From: Leptospira selangorensis
Lineage (GTDB): Bacteria; Spirochaetota; Leptospiria; Leptospirales; Leptospiraceae
Assembly (NCBI RefSeq): GCF_004769405.1
Contig: NZ_RQES01000016.1
Span: forward strand, 124,001-188,000
Reading direction: 5' to 3'
DNA length: 64,000 bases
Shown here piece by piece: positions 44,707 to 52,553 of the stretch. Within the stretch, counting starts at the first letter, position 1, and each line of letters begins with the position of its first letter. The notes under the pieces are model-generated. The model was not told the origin of the DNA. It did not search any database and worked only from the letters and a program-made list of their open reading frames with translations. Position numbers and translations under genes: made by a program.

Positions 44707-44743
44707 GACCGAGCATATTAGCTTGGAAGAAATTTTGCGCCAT
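44681..44743 (-). CDS. leuA leader peptide (20 aa, seven Leu)
   Basis: A 20-codon ORF starts with ATG 44743, preceded by AAAGG, and ends in ANMLGLLLLLLWS with stop TGA at 44681-44683. Codons 13-18 are six consecutive Leu codons (CTC, CTC, TTA, CTC, CTT, CTT), plus another at 11. It has the length, position and Shine-Dalgarno of a genuine attenuator leader. A TTGACT -35-like box lies about 35 bases upstream (44777-44782). The peptide is a sensor of charged tRNA-Leu. Confidence 0.82.
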   Translation of the reverse strand: MAQNFFQANMLGLLLLLLWS

Positions 44744-44819
44744 ACTTACCTTTAGACTCGGTAAATTGGAAAAGGAAGTCAAGTAAAAAAGAAAAAAATA
44801 CTGCGCACCATTGTCGCGG

Positions 44820-45431
44820 TCAAATGTCCTCTTCCTTTTTCAGGAAACTCCAAATGCCGCCTTGCTCGAATTGTTTCTCTTCCAGCAACTGTTTGAGTTG
44901 GAGATATTCTTTTTTGACCTGGTCGGGGATGCCAACGATCTCTAATTTATGAAAAGTTTCTCTAGCTTCTTCAAAACGATTCGTTCTTACATAACAAATC
45001 GCTAATGCATATAGAGTAGGAGAATCGGATAGTTCAGACTCAGGAAGATCTTTTAGAAGATCCAATGCCCTATCAAATTTAGAAGCGCCGGTATAAACTG
45101 CCGCCAAATTTTTTTTAGCGAATACATCATTATCATCCAATTCCAATGCCTTGGAAAGATGGAATTCCGCTTTAGGTTTATCTTTTTTACGGGCAAATAA
45201 AACTCCGAGTCCTACCCATGCTTGCACATGTGCAGGCTCTAAACGGATACATTCTTGTAGTGCGGATTCTGCAGGAGCCATCTCTCCCAATTGAGAAAGG
45301 CACATTCCTAAATGAAAGAATGTATTAGGGTTATTCGGCTCAGACTCAGTCCAAGAGATCAATACGGACTTAGCGGAATTCGAGTCTCCTCGTTTCAGAT
45401 AGTCCAATGCGGTTTTCAGTCTTGGATCCAT
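44820..45431 (-). CDS. TPR-repeat protein
   Basis: The 203-residue soluble protein has about four tetratricopeptide repeats (34-residue period): NTFFHLGMCLSQLGEMAPAE, VQAWVGLGVLFARKKDKPKAE, FAKKNLAAVYTGASKFDRAL and TLYALAICYVRTNRFEEAR, each with the W/L-G-A-P pattern. It is probably a protein-interaction scaffold. Its start overlaps the end of the upstream lipoprotein gene by 62 bases, so both are likely co-expressed. Confidence 0.82.
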   Translation of the reverse strand: MDPRLKTALDYLKRGDSNSAKSVLISWTESEPNNPNTFFHLGMCLSQLGEMAPAESALQECIRLEPAHVQAWVGLGVLFARKKDKPKAEFHLSKALELDDNDVFAKKNLAAVYTGASKFDRALDLLKDLPESELSDSPTLYALAICYVRTNRFEEARETFHKLEIVGIPDQVKKEYLQLKQLLEEKQFEQGGIWSFLKKEEDI

Positions 45432-46245
45432 TCTTTTTCCATTTCTTTTCTTCCTTATGGATACGACTATCTTTTTCCTCTTTGGTTTCTCTATTACAAT
45501 GTTGAGAAGAAGCTCTCCATTCCCATTCCGCGTTGATCTTGAGCCATTCCTTATCTATCTGGTATTTTTCCATAAGAGTATCCAGTAAACGAACATCTTC
45601 CCAATCATCTGCGTTCACAAAATGATTGGATTCTTTCATAAATTCCTTTTTCCAGTGAGAAACGAATATGTCCAAATGATCTTCTTTAAAATCTTCCAAG
45701 CTGTCTTCCGAATTCGCACATTCATTGATCAGGAATTCCACATGTTTTTTTCTGAGCTTCGCCTCCGAAGTTTCAGTCACTTTCTGGTATGTTACGTAGA
45801 TGGTTCCCAAAACTAAAGTGGTTTCAAAAGCGAATGGGACAGGAGTGATCGCAGCGATTGCAAGTACTCCTCCTAATTTTCTTATAATAGAACTGCTGTC
45901 TTTTTTGAGCTCCGATTTATATAAGGAAACTTCTTTGATCCTTTCCGTATATTTTTGTTTTTGAGGGCCTATAAATTCCGAGTCGAATTTTTCCAGATCC
46001 GCAAATGCGTCTTTGTATTTTGTCTTAAGACTTAGGTCTGTTCTGTATACATTACCTTCTTCATTCGTGTAAAAGAGAGAATATTGATGCTCTCTTGAAA
46101 TTAAAGATTTATCTCCTCTTGGAAAAGAAGAACAGGAGTAGATAGATAGTAAAATTATGATCTGTATTCGTTTTGAAAATTTGCGTTTTGGTTTTGTCGG
46201 GTGAAATATTAGAAGTATTTGATGGTTTATGGATAAGTGTCGCAT
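45370..46245 (-). CDS. Putative lipoprotein of unknown function
   Basis: A 291-residue protein with a long basic N-region, then a hydrophobic stretch and a spirochaete-like lipobox IYSC (Cys about 38). GGVLAIAAITPVPFAFETTLVLG is a second hydrophobic segment around residues 125-150. The C-terminal third is very charged (EEKDSRIHKEEKKWKKN). GGGAAGG-like SD (AGGGAAGG) fixes the ATG at 46245. No family is recognised. It overlaps the TPR gene. Confidence 0.6.
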   Translation of the reverse strand: MRHLSINHQILLIFHPTKPKRKFSKRIQIIILLSIYSCSSFPRGDKSLISREHQYSLFYTNEEGNVYRTDLSLKTKYKDAFADLEKFDSEFIGPQKQKYTERIKEVSLYKSELKKDSSSIIRKLGGVLAIAAITPVPFAFETTLVLGTIYVTYQKVTETSEAKLRKKHVEFLINECANSEDSLEDFKEDHLDIFVSHWKKEFMKESNHFVNADDWEDVRLLDTLMEKYQIDKEWLKINAEWEWRASSQHCNRETKEEKDSRIHKEEKKWKKNGSKTENRIGLSETRRLEFR

Positions 46246-46428
46246 AATGAGCCTTCCCTAAAGGTCTTGGCGCTTATTTTATATCCTGTCCAAATCTTGA
46301 GTCGGACATAGGAAATAAATTTCTATAACCTGTTTTGTTTGTAACCTTTACCGATTTGTATTCGTCCAACCGAGATTTTCGCTGGACAGAAATTCTTTCC
46401 GGAGTTTCATAGAAGTGCCGGACATTCT

Positions 46429-47031
46429 ATGAATTCATTCGCTAAATATCTAATTATATTTTTTGTATCCGTTTCCTTATTACTTCCATCTTGTTCCGGG
46501 GCGGAAAGGCAAAATCCTGAAATTCAGTTACCTTCTTCCGGAGAACAAAGATCTGAAATGCCAGTGTTAGTCCAATTCGAAGATGATTTGGAATACGATG
46601 TAAAAACGTTGATGGCAACATTTGCTACAGGGGTTGAAGGCAAGGACAGAAGATTAGATAGAGAATACGCTAAATTTCCGATCTTAGTCGGAACTGGGGC
46701 TAGATCCAAAGAATTGGAATTAGAAGGTACAGTCACCAGAAGGGTTTCTTGGAACAAGTCCGAAAGAAAAGAAGTTCTAATCACTATCGAAGGAAACAAG
46801 CTCACTCATAACTGTGGTTTGGGGATTACTGATAAAACTTTAGCTTTGTCTAATCCAGGTAAAAAACCGTTTAGATCAGTTCGTCTATTTTTCCAAAGTA
46901 CAGGAGTGAGAGACACCCCTCGCACAGGATTTGCCTGGGTTGTGGGGCTTGGGACTTACTTACTTTATCCATTGATCTATACTGGATTCGTGGTTGAAAA
47001 GATGGATTGTGGATTGGTTATAGAAGGTTAG
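46429..47031 (+). CDS. Putative lipoprotein
   Basis: This 200-residue protein has a signal peptide with hydrophobic VSVSLLLPSC and a lipobox Cys at about 22, followed by a Ser/Gly-rich linker. The globular part has beta-strand-like alternation (VLITIEGNKLTHNCGLG) and a C-terminal hydrophobic segment VVGLGTYLLYPLIYTGFVV, an unusual feature for a lipoprotein. Two Cys after the lipobox could pair. Function is unknown. It may lead the small operon that continues with 47093 and 47290. Confidence 0.65.
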   Translation: MNSFAKYLIIFFVSVSLLLPSCSGAERQNPEIQLPSSGEQRSEMPVLVQFEDDLEYDVKTLMATFATGVEGKDRRLDREYAKFPILVGTGARSKELELEGTVTRRVSWNKSERKEVLITIEGNKLTHNCGLGITDKTLALSNPGKKPFRSVRLFFQSTGVRDTPRTGFAWVVGLGTYLLYPLIYTGFVVEKMDCGLVIEG

Positions 47032-47092
47032 ATCATAATTTTGCTTTTCTAATTCGTCTAATAGGAAGAATATAACAGAAAGGAAGAAGAAT

Positions 47093-47281
47093 ATGCCTTA
47101 TATGGCGGTCGGATCTCGACAAATTTTATATTCCGATTCTTCGGCTCCTGCCCTAGTGGGAGACCAACCCAGAGAAGTTGCTTCCGTTTCGGACAACGCT
47201 ATAGTGCAACCACAAACAGTTGTGGTTCCTCCGGGCGGTTTGCCTCCTCATTTGGGACAGTTCCTAGATTCTACAGTTTAA
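47093..47281 (+). CDS. Small protein (62 aa)
   Basis: The ORF is preceded by AAAGGAAGAAG, an excellent ribosome binding site, nine bases before its ATG. It encodes a Pro- and Val-rich peptide (VVVPPGGLPPHLGQF) without signal peptide or recognised domain. It stands eight bases before the holin-like gene. The strong SD and tight spacing support expression; function is unknown. Confidence 0.55.
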   Translation: MPYMAVGSRQILYSDSSAPALVGDQPREVASVSDNAIVQPQTVVVPPGGLPPHLGQFLDSTV

Positions 47282-47289
47282 GGACATAG

Positions 47290-47691
47290 ATGTACAGACT
47301 TCTTTTTTCCGTTTTACTCCAATCCTTGGTAGTAGTATTCGTTTTTCCTCTGATCGATTCAGGATTTCGTGTCAGCACTAATGTTTGGGACGTAATAGTA
47401 ATCGTTCTATTTTTCGGATTTTTAAATTTTGTTTTGAGATGGTTCCTTGTCCTAGTCACTTTCGGCGTGGGGTATTTGGTTTATCTTTTGACATTAGGAA
47501 TCGCCGGTCTTGTGGTGAATGCTATCGTTCTATTCTGGATCGCTAATATATTTCCCGATAAAATATTCGTGCCTGGTTTTTGGGCCGCTTTCTGGGGAGG
47601 AGCAATTCTAACCTTGGCAAATTACGTGGCTAAAAGAGAGAGCAGAGAAGAATATTCCAGATCAGATCGTAAAAAGAAAAAATCCTATTAG
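47290..47691 (+). CDS. Phage-holin-4-like membrane protein (PF04020 type)
   Basis: The 133-residue protein has four membrane helices (about 5-23, 31-52, 56-80, 92-112) and a Lys/Arg-rich C-terminus. The pattern, with FVLRWFLVLVTFGVGYLVYLLTLG in the middle, fits the bacterial four-helix holin-like family, whose members outside phages are small membrane proteins of unknown role. There is no phage context. It is followed by cysE nine bases later. Confidence 0.72.
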   Translation: MYRLLFSVLLQSLVVVFVFPLIDSGFRVSTNVWDVIVIVLFFGFLNFVLRWFLVLVTFGVGYLVYLLTLGIAGLVVNAIVLFWIANIFPDKIFVPGFWAAFWGGAILTLANYVAKRESREEYSRSDRKKKKSY

Positions 47692-47700
47692 ATTTTCCGA

Positions 47701-48246
47701 ATGATTCGAGAGATCCAAGCAATTTTTAAGAACGACCCGGCAGCCAGGGGATTGGAATTTATACTCTATCCTGGGTTACATTCCATTCTGATGCATAAGT
47801 ATATTGCATATCCTTTATATCAGATAAGATTAAAGTTTTTAGCCAGATTCATTTCCCAATTCAATCGTTTCCTTACTGGAATTGAGATCCATCCAGGCGC
47901 AAAGATAGGAAGCGGATTATTCATAGATCATGGAATGGGGATCGTAATCGGCGGGACCGCAGAGATTGGTGACGATTGTATTTTATTTCATGGAGTTACC
48001 TTAGGCGGAACAGGAAACCACCAAGGAAAACGTCATCCTACCGTTGGGAATAATGTGCTTATAGGAGCAAGGGCAACAGTTTTAGGTCCGGTTCACGTAG
48101 GAAATAATGTGAAGATCGGTGCAGAGGCAGTGATCATAGACCACGATATTCCGGATAATTGTACCGTCGTGGGCGCTCCAGGAAAAATTGTCCGATTAAA
48201 AGGGAAGAAGGTCAAGATCTCTCTTAAAAAAACAAAATTAGTTTAG
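47701..48246 (+). CDS. cysE: Serine O-acetyltransferase
   Basis: A 181-residue SAT of the EpsC type with a short N-terminal helical part and a left-handed beta helix of hexapeptide repeats ([20 protein letters not shown], catalytic His region IDHGMG). [20 protein letters not shown] and [16 protein letters not shown] sequence follow. It acetylates serine to O-acetylserine for cysteine synthesis. The short C-terminus ends in basic residues and lacks an obvious DFxxGI tail that would dock O-acetylserine sulfhydrylase, so complex formation is uncertain. It overlaps the convergent TetR gene by nine bases. Confidence 0.85.
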   Translation: MIREIQAIFKNDPAARGLEFILYPGLHSILMHKYIAYPLYQIRLKFLARFISQFNRFLTGIEIHPGAKIGSGLFIDHGMGIVIGGTAEIGDDCILFHGVTLGGTGNHQGKRHPTVGNNVLIGARATVLGPVHVGNNVKIGAEAVIIDHDIPDNCTVVGAPGKIVRLKGKKVKISLKKTKLV

Positions 48247-48834
48247 GTTCGAGAGCATTTCTTCTTCTAATTCGTTAAAATATTTGGGATCGTGGGTCAT
48301 CACGTAAAATTGGGAATTCCCCTGGAATAATTTTAGAAATAGTTCCGCTTTTTTTCTGGAATCGAAATTTGCAGGAAGTATAAGAGCCTTCTTATTCTTT
48401 TCAAAATAATTTTCTAAACAAGAGGTCCAGGATTCTAATACGGACGAACTTCTTTCAGCTAGATTAGGTTCAGGTTTATCTAAACTTCCCATAAATCGAG
48501 CAAGAGGACATCCGAAATATTTTCCGGATTTGACCTGTTTTTTTAAAAGAGCCATCCATCTATGTACGAACTCTTCCGGAGTTTCGGATCTTTCCATCAG
48601 CCTTTCCCAGCCGTCTTGAAAATCCTTGCCTTGTCTTTCTAAGTATTCTTTTCCCAGATCTTCTTTGGTTTGGAAATATCTGTAAAAACTTGCCTTATGA
48701 GATTCTGATTCGTCGATCACCTGGTTAATGGAGGTCCCAGCGTATCCTTGAGAATACATTAAGCGAACAGCAGTGGATGCTATTCTTTCGAAGGGACCTT
48801 CTGGCTGGCCCAGCTCCGATTTTCGTTTGCTCAT
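48238..48834 (-). CDS. TetR family regulator
   Basis: The 198-residue protein has the [38 protein letters not shown], key part [16 protein letters not shown], and an all-helical sensor domain. It diverges from the alcohol dehydrogenase gene at 48925; the two share a 90-base region with two identical GATAGAC-N6-GTCTATC operators. Repression of itself and the dehydrogenase is very likely. The ligand is unknown. Confidence 0.88.
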   Translation of the reverse strand: MSKRKSELGQPEGPFERIASTAVRLMYSQGYAGTSINQVIDESESHKASFYRYFQTKEDLGKEYLERQGKDFQDGWERLMERSETPEEFVHRWMALLKKQVKSGKYFGCPLARFMGSLDKPEPNLAERSSSVLESWTSCLENYFEKNKKALILPANFDSRKKAELFLKLFQGNSQFYVMTHDPKYFNELEEEMLSNLN

Positions 48835-48850
48835 CCGACTAAAATAAAAT

Positions 48851-48870
48851 GATAGACTAACTGGTCTATC
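48851..48870. promoter_or_regulatory. TetR operator 1 (GATAGAC-N6-GTCTATC)
   Basis: Perfect 7-bp arms around TAACTG, 16 bases before the TetR start codon on the minus strand. Confidence 0.75.
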
Positions 48871-48893
48871 CTATTTTTATAAGGACGATTGCG

Positions 48894-48913
48894 GATAGAC
48901 TGATCGGTCTATC
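48894..48913. promoter_or_regulatory. TetR operator 2 (GATAGAC-N6-GTCTATC)
   Basis: Same arms around TGATCG, 43 bases from the first copy. It ends right before the GGAGGG Shine-Dalgarno of the dehydrogenase, so a bound dimer would block transcription or initiation. Confidence 0.75.
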
Positions 48914-48924
48914 GGAGGGAAACC

Positions 48925-49947
48925 ATGCAACAATTGCTATTTTCTAAAAGAAATCGGGTAGAATGGGAAGAAGTCCCGGATCCTAAACTTTCCGGACCGA
49001 ACCAGGCACTGGTCCGTCCCTTGGCGGTTGCCAGATGCGATTTGGATCTTCCCATTTTAAGAGGACAAACATTATTCCGTCCACCTTTTCCTTTGGGTCA
49101 TGAGTTCGTAGGAGAAATATTAGAAACTAGTGAAGAGTTATCTTCACTCTTTCCTAAAGGAACTCGTGTTGCGGTTCCATTCCAAATTTCCTGCGGACAT
49201 TGTGCTAATTGTGAAACAGGCCTGACTAAAAGTTGTAGCACCGTTCCTCATACGAGCGCTTACGGAATGGGAAAAGGTGCAAAAGAATTTGGCGGGGCTA
49301 TTTCCGATTCTGTTTTGGTTCCATATGCAAAAGAGATGTTAATACCTTTTTCTAATAAGACCGATCCTGCAGCGATCGCAAGTATCAGTGATAATATTGT
49401 GGAAGCATGGAAGTTAGTAGGTATACATCTCCAACAAAATAAGAATAAGTCCGTTTTAGTTCTCGGAGGTTTTGCCTCTAGCATTGGTTTGTATACTGCC
49501 GCTCTTGCAAAACATATGGGTGCCGCGGATCTCGTATACGTGGACACAGATAAAAAACGTTTAGAGATCGCTGAATCTTATGGCGTAAAAGTGGAGCAGG
49601 TCGCTTCTTTCCCGAAAAGTTTAGGTAAGTTTGATATAGTAGCGGACGCAAACGGAACTGCAGAAGGTTGGGACTGCGGTCTCAGATCTCTTGGAATAGA
49701 AGGTGAATTCGGATCAGCTTCTATCTTCTGGACTAATAATATTCCGATCCCTTATTTAGAATTATATAATAATGGAGCCACAATTCGTTTGGGTAGAGTT
49801 AGATCCAGAGAATGGATCCCTGAAATTTTGAGATTAGTAGAAGAGGAAGGTTTCGATCCTTCTAAGGTCACCACACGTAAGGCATCTTGGTCGGAAGCGG
49901 CAGATGCTTTCTTGGAAGAGGAGACTAAGTTGATCGTAGTCAGATGA
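48925..49947 (+). CDS. Zinc-type alcohol dehydrogenase-like protein
   Basis: A 340-residue MDR enzyme. Catalytic zinc ligands are in ARCDLD and LGHEFVG, the structural zinc loop is CGHCANCETGLTKSC, and the nucleotide site is VLGGFASSIGLYTAALAK, where the GxGxxG is partly replaced by GGFASSIG. The physiological alcohol is unknown; the aromatic/aliphatic side is not resolved. Regulated by the divergent TetR protein. A perfect terminator follows. Confidence 0.87.
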   Translation: MQQLLFSKRNRVEWEEVPDPKLSGPNQALVRPLAVARCDLDLPILRGQTLFRPPFPLGHEFVGEILETSEELSSLFPKGTRVAVPFQISCGHCANCETGLTKSCSTVPHTSAYGMGKGAKEFGGAISDSVLVPYAKEMLIPFSNKTDPAAIASISDNIVEAWKLVGIHLQQNKNKSVLVLGGFASSIGLYTAALAKHMGAADLVYVDTDKKRLEIAESYGVKVEQVASFPKSLGKFDIVADANGTAEGWDCGLRSLGIEGEFGSASIFWTNNIPIPYLELYNNGATIRLGRVRSREWIPEILRLVEEEGFDPSKVTTRKASWSEAADAFLEEETKLIVVR

Positions 49948-49962
49948 AGTACATTGGATTTG

Positions 49963-49992
49963 AAGGACGAGGAAACTCGTCCTTATTTTTTT
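49963..49992 (+). terminator. Terminator of the alcohol dehydrogenase gene
   Basis: AAGGACGAG (49963-49971) and CTCGTCCTT (49976-49984) form a 9-bp stem with a GAAA loop, followed by TTTTTTT. It overlaps the last bases of the convergent DsbA-like gene. Confidence 0.92.
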
Positions 49993-50653
49993 AATATTGT
50001 CCTATAGATCTAAAATAATCTCCTAATAGCCCGTCTACTTCTTCAAAAGAAGAATATCCTTTGGTTAAGATGCCTCTATCCAAGCCGTCTGAAAATACTA
50101 AACAAGGAAAACCGGTTACACCTAATATATATCCATAATTGAAATCGTTTCTGGTTTCCAAGAGGGTCTCTTCTCTATAGTATAATTCTTTAAATTCATC
50201 CAAAGGTATAGAAAGTTCGGAAGCAATTTCTGAATAAGTTTCAAAACTACCTGGATCTTTTCCTTTAGAATGAAAACCCTCTAATAGTTTATCTAAAAAA
50301 GCGAAAGATAGACTAGGATTGATCCTTTGAGCTGTAATGACAGCCCTGGAGCCAGGCTCGGAATCATACTGAATATTACGATTTTGGAGTATATCGTAGT
50401 GGAAACTTCTTTTGGAAACCCTTTCTACTTCCTTCCAAAGGTATTTTAATTTTTCAGTAACATCTTCCGAGAATATTTCCACTTCGGGACCGTATTTTAA
50501 TCCACCGAGCACTAATGTGAATTCTATCTTATCCGAGTATTTTTCTCTGATCTTTTCAAAAATAGGAGAGAAGCCGTAACACCAGGCACAGATTGGATCG
50601 GCTACGTAAAGGATGGAATGTTTGGTATCCGGGCGTTTGAATTCTAGGCTCAC
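49991..50653 (-). CDS. DsbA/FrnE family thioredoxin-fold oxidoreductase
   Basis: The 220-residue protein has the active-site motif DPICAWCYGFSP (Cys22 and Cys25) early on, followed by the all-helical insertion of the DsbA superfamily and a cis-Pro loop VTGFPCLVFSDG. No signal peptide is seen, so like FrnE it acts in the cytoplasm. It may be a disulfide isomerase or a 2-hydroxychromene isomerase-type glutathione transferase. A terminator for the gene downstream on the same strand is at 50690. Confidence 0.85.
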   Translation of the reverse strand: MSLEFKRPDTKHSILYVADPICAWCYGFSPIFEKIREKYSDKIEFTLVLGGLKYGPEVEIFSEDVTEKLKYLWKEVERVSKRSFHYDILQNRNIQYDSEPGSRAVITAQRINPSLSFAFLDKLLEGFHSKGKDPGSFETYSEIASELSIPLDEFKELYYREETLLETRNDFNYGYILGVTGFPCLVFSDGLDRGILTKGYSSFEEVDGLLGDYFRSIGQY

Positions 50654-50689
50654 AGATTACAGAGATAATTCTTCTTTTATCTTTTCCAA

Positions 50690-50718
50690 CTAAAAAAGGC
50701 GGGAACATGTCCCGCCTT
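50690..50718 (-). terminator. Terminator of the small membrane protein gene
   Basis: AAGGCGGGA (50696-50704) and TCCCGCCTT (50710-50718) form a 9-bp stem with a 5-base loop; on the minus strand it is followed by a T-run. Confidence 0.9.
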
Positions 50719-50747
50719 CCATTCCTTTTCAAATAGGAGGATTCTTT

Positions 50748-51038
50748 TTAGATTTCGTTCGGGTGTTTGACGTAGTAGAGCGATAGCCATACTACCCCGA
50801 AAAGTACCCCCGCGTAAGCTAGGATCGCAGTTGCGATATCAATCATAGGAAGAACTGCTGCTATAGGTGTAACTTTAGTCGCAGTAATCTTCGTAGCTTC
50901 ACCAAGAATTAGGAAAAGACCTCCCAATCCGATTAGGTGATAGCGATTCATCGCATCCTTGGATACTCGGGCAAACCGGGCAAACACAGGAACAGCCAAA
51001 AGCGCTAATGCGAAGATGGTCACTGTATCCATGTTCAT
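50748..51038 (-). CDS. Small membrane protein (96 aa)
   Basis: It has three hydrophobic helices (about 5-20, 34-50, 60-88) linked by short charged loops. The ATG is preceded by AAGGAGGT, an almost ideal Shine-Dalgarno, and the gene has its own terminator, so it is certainly expressed. No family is recognised. Confidence 0.7.
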   Translation of the reverse strand: MNMDTVTIFALALLAVPVFARFARVSKDAMNRYHLIGLGGLFLILGEATKITATKVTPIAAVLPMIDIATAILAYAGVLFGVVWLSLYYVKHPNEI

Positions 51039-51366
51039 ACCTCCTTAAGGTACTAGGTTAGACCGATGAGGAGGTTCACACATTTCATAAGAGTTAAAAA
51101 ATTATTTTAAAAAAATATCATGTAATATAACGAGCGATTAATAATATTATCAGAGTTATAGTTCTTAAGGGTTAAATCATATTTTTATTTTATGTATCAC
51201 GGAAGTGATAGTTTTATGAGGCCGTATGATTTTTTATTTAGTACATTATAATATATTAATGTAATATAAATTTTGTTCAACTGTAGAAGGTCCGTTGTAG
51301 CGGATGGTCAGCGCCAGCGGACCTTCTTCTTTTCATCGAATCGTAATCTAAAGGTAAAATTTTTTT
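51039..51366. other. Intergenic region, 328 bases
   Basis: Very AT-rich. It contains a perfect palindrome TATCAC-GGAA-GTGATA (51195-51210), about 160 bases upstream of the small membrane gene, and a hairpin with a 10-bp stem (51285-51294 with 51318-51327) followed by TCTTTTC, just before the DUF2817 gene. No ORF is credible. Confidence 0.55.
51285..51334 (+). other. Long-loop hairpin, possible sRNA terminator or leader element
   Basis: AGAAGGTCCG and CGGACCTTCT are perfectly complementary over 10 bases and enclose a 23-base GC-rich loop. The stem is followed by TCTTTTC. The GC content stands out against the AT-rich surroundings. It could terminate a short transcript from the AT-rich region or be part of the DUF2817 5-prime leader. 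Confidence 0.4.
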
Positions 51367-52551
51367 TTGGACCGGAAAACGGCGGGTCCGTATGTTCGTG
51401 ATTCAGTGGACGTATTATCGTACTATTTGGAAACCTACGAAGCCTGTAGAAAGGCCTTCTTATCCTACAAAAAGCAGTTAAAATCCAAGTTCGAACGTTT
51501 TGACTATGAATGTCTGCAGATCCCAAAAGATGGGGGAGAATTGGATGTTTATTGTTTAGGAGAAAAGAAAAAGCCTGCAAAACGTCTAGTCATCATGAGC
51601 TCAGGCATCCATGGAGTGGAAGGATTTGCGGGTTCCGCATTCCAACGCAGATGGATCGAGGAATTTCTACTGGATGACAAAAGTCCTTATAAACTTCCTA
51701 AAAATTCCGATTTTCTGATCTTGCATGGGATCAATGCTCACGGTTTCAAAAATTTCCTGAGAGTGAACGAAAGGAATGTGGATTTAAACCGTAACTTCGC
51801 TTTAAAAAGAGAGAAACTACACAAGAAGTTCAAAAACAAAAAATACAGAAAGATCCAAAGTTTCTTAAATCCCGGTTCGGAGTTCGGTAATTTTTTATTC
51901 GAGTATGTATTCTTCATTATCCGGTTTTTGGGAGTAGTGATCCGTTTCGGTGCAAAATATGTTTTAGATGCAGCAGTAAACGGTCAGTACGAATTTCCAA
52001 AAGGGATCTATTATGGTGGTAGAAAACCAGAGCCTGTCGTAAGAATTTTAAGAAAGTATTTTAAAAAAGTTCTTAAACCATACGAGCGTATTTTGATTTT
52101 GGACTTTCATACCGGTTATGGAGAAAAAAACGGGATCAGTCTCATGCAAAATGCAGAGAAAGGTTCTAGAGAAGATAAAAATTTAAAAAAGGTATTCGGT
52201 GATTTCGGTCTTCTTTTAAATGAAGGAGAAGAGGATTTTTATAGAACTTCGGGAGATTTTACCGACTTCTTCGGGAAAATCCTAACAAAGGGTAAAGATC
52301 TATTTCCGATCACTGTAGAGCTCGGGACCTTCGGCAATTTGAGTGTTCGGGGTGCGATCCGTGGAAGTTTCCTAATGATCAGCGAGAATCGTATCCGCTT
52401 TCACGGTTCCAAATCGGAATCAGAAGCGGATAAAGTAAGGGAAGAATTTAAACAAATGTTCTATCCGAATCGGGAAGACTGGAGACTGGCCGCAATGGAT
52501 CACGTTTTCGGAATCGTTCCGGAAGCGATTACCAGATTTTCTAAATTATAA
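51367..52551 (+). CDS. DUF2817 family (M14-like) putative metallohydrolase
   Basis: The 394-residue protein has SSGIHGVEGFAGS (His and Glu as zinc ligands) near residue 80 and LDFHTGYGEKNG near 245, with TVELGTFG later, as in DUF2817, an M14 carboxypeptidase-related family. It has a hydrophobic segment (LFEYVFFIIRFLGVVIRFG) near 175-195 that may touch the membrane. Start: TTG 51367, with AAAGG upstream; a GTG 39 bases downstream is possible. Substrate is unknown. Confidence 0.72.
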   Translation: MDRKTAGPYVRDSVDVLSYYLETYEACRKAFLSYKKQLKSKFERFDYECLQIPKDGGELDVYCLGEKKKPAKRLVIMSSGIHGVEGFAGSAFQRRWIEEFLLDDKSPYKLPKNSDFLILHGINAHGFKNFLRVNERNVDLNRNFALKREKLHKKFKNKKYRKIQSFLNPGSEFGNFLFEYVFFIIRFLGVVIRFGAKYVLDAAVNGQYEFPKGIYYGGRKPEPVVRILRKYFKKVLKPYERILILDFHTGYGEKNGISLMQNAEKGSREDKNLKKVFGDFGLLLNEGEEDFYRTSGDFTDFFGKILTKGKDLFPITVELGTFGNLSVRGAIRGSFLMISENRIRFHGSKSESEADKVREEFKQMFYPNREDWRLAAMDHVFGIVPEAITRFSKL

Positions 52552-52553
52552 AT

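Noticed and set aside
47271..47459. 62-codon minus-strand ORF over the holin-like gene
   Set aside because: Shadow of the real gene, rich in Thr/Asn as expected from reverse translation of helices.
47290..47691. Prophage remnant suggested by the holin-like protein
   Set aside because: No lysin, integrase, portal or tail genes nearby; the four-helix family is common on bacterial chromosomes.
51308..51580. 90-codon minus-strand ORF
   Set aside because: It runs through the DUF2817 coding sequence in reverse and has no recognisable content.
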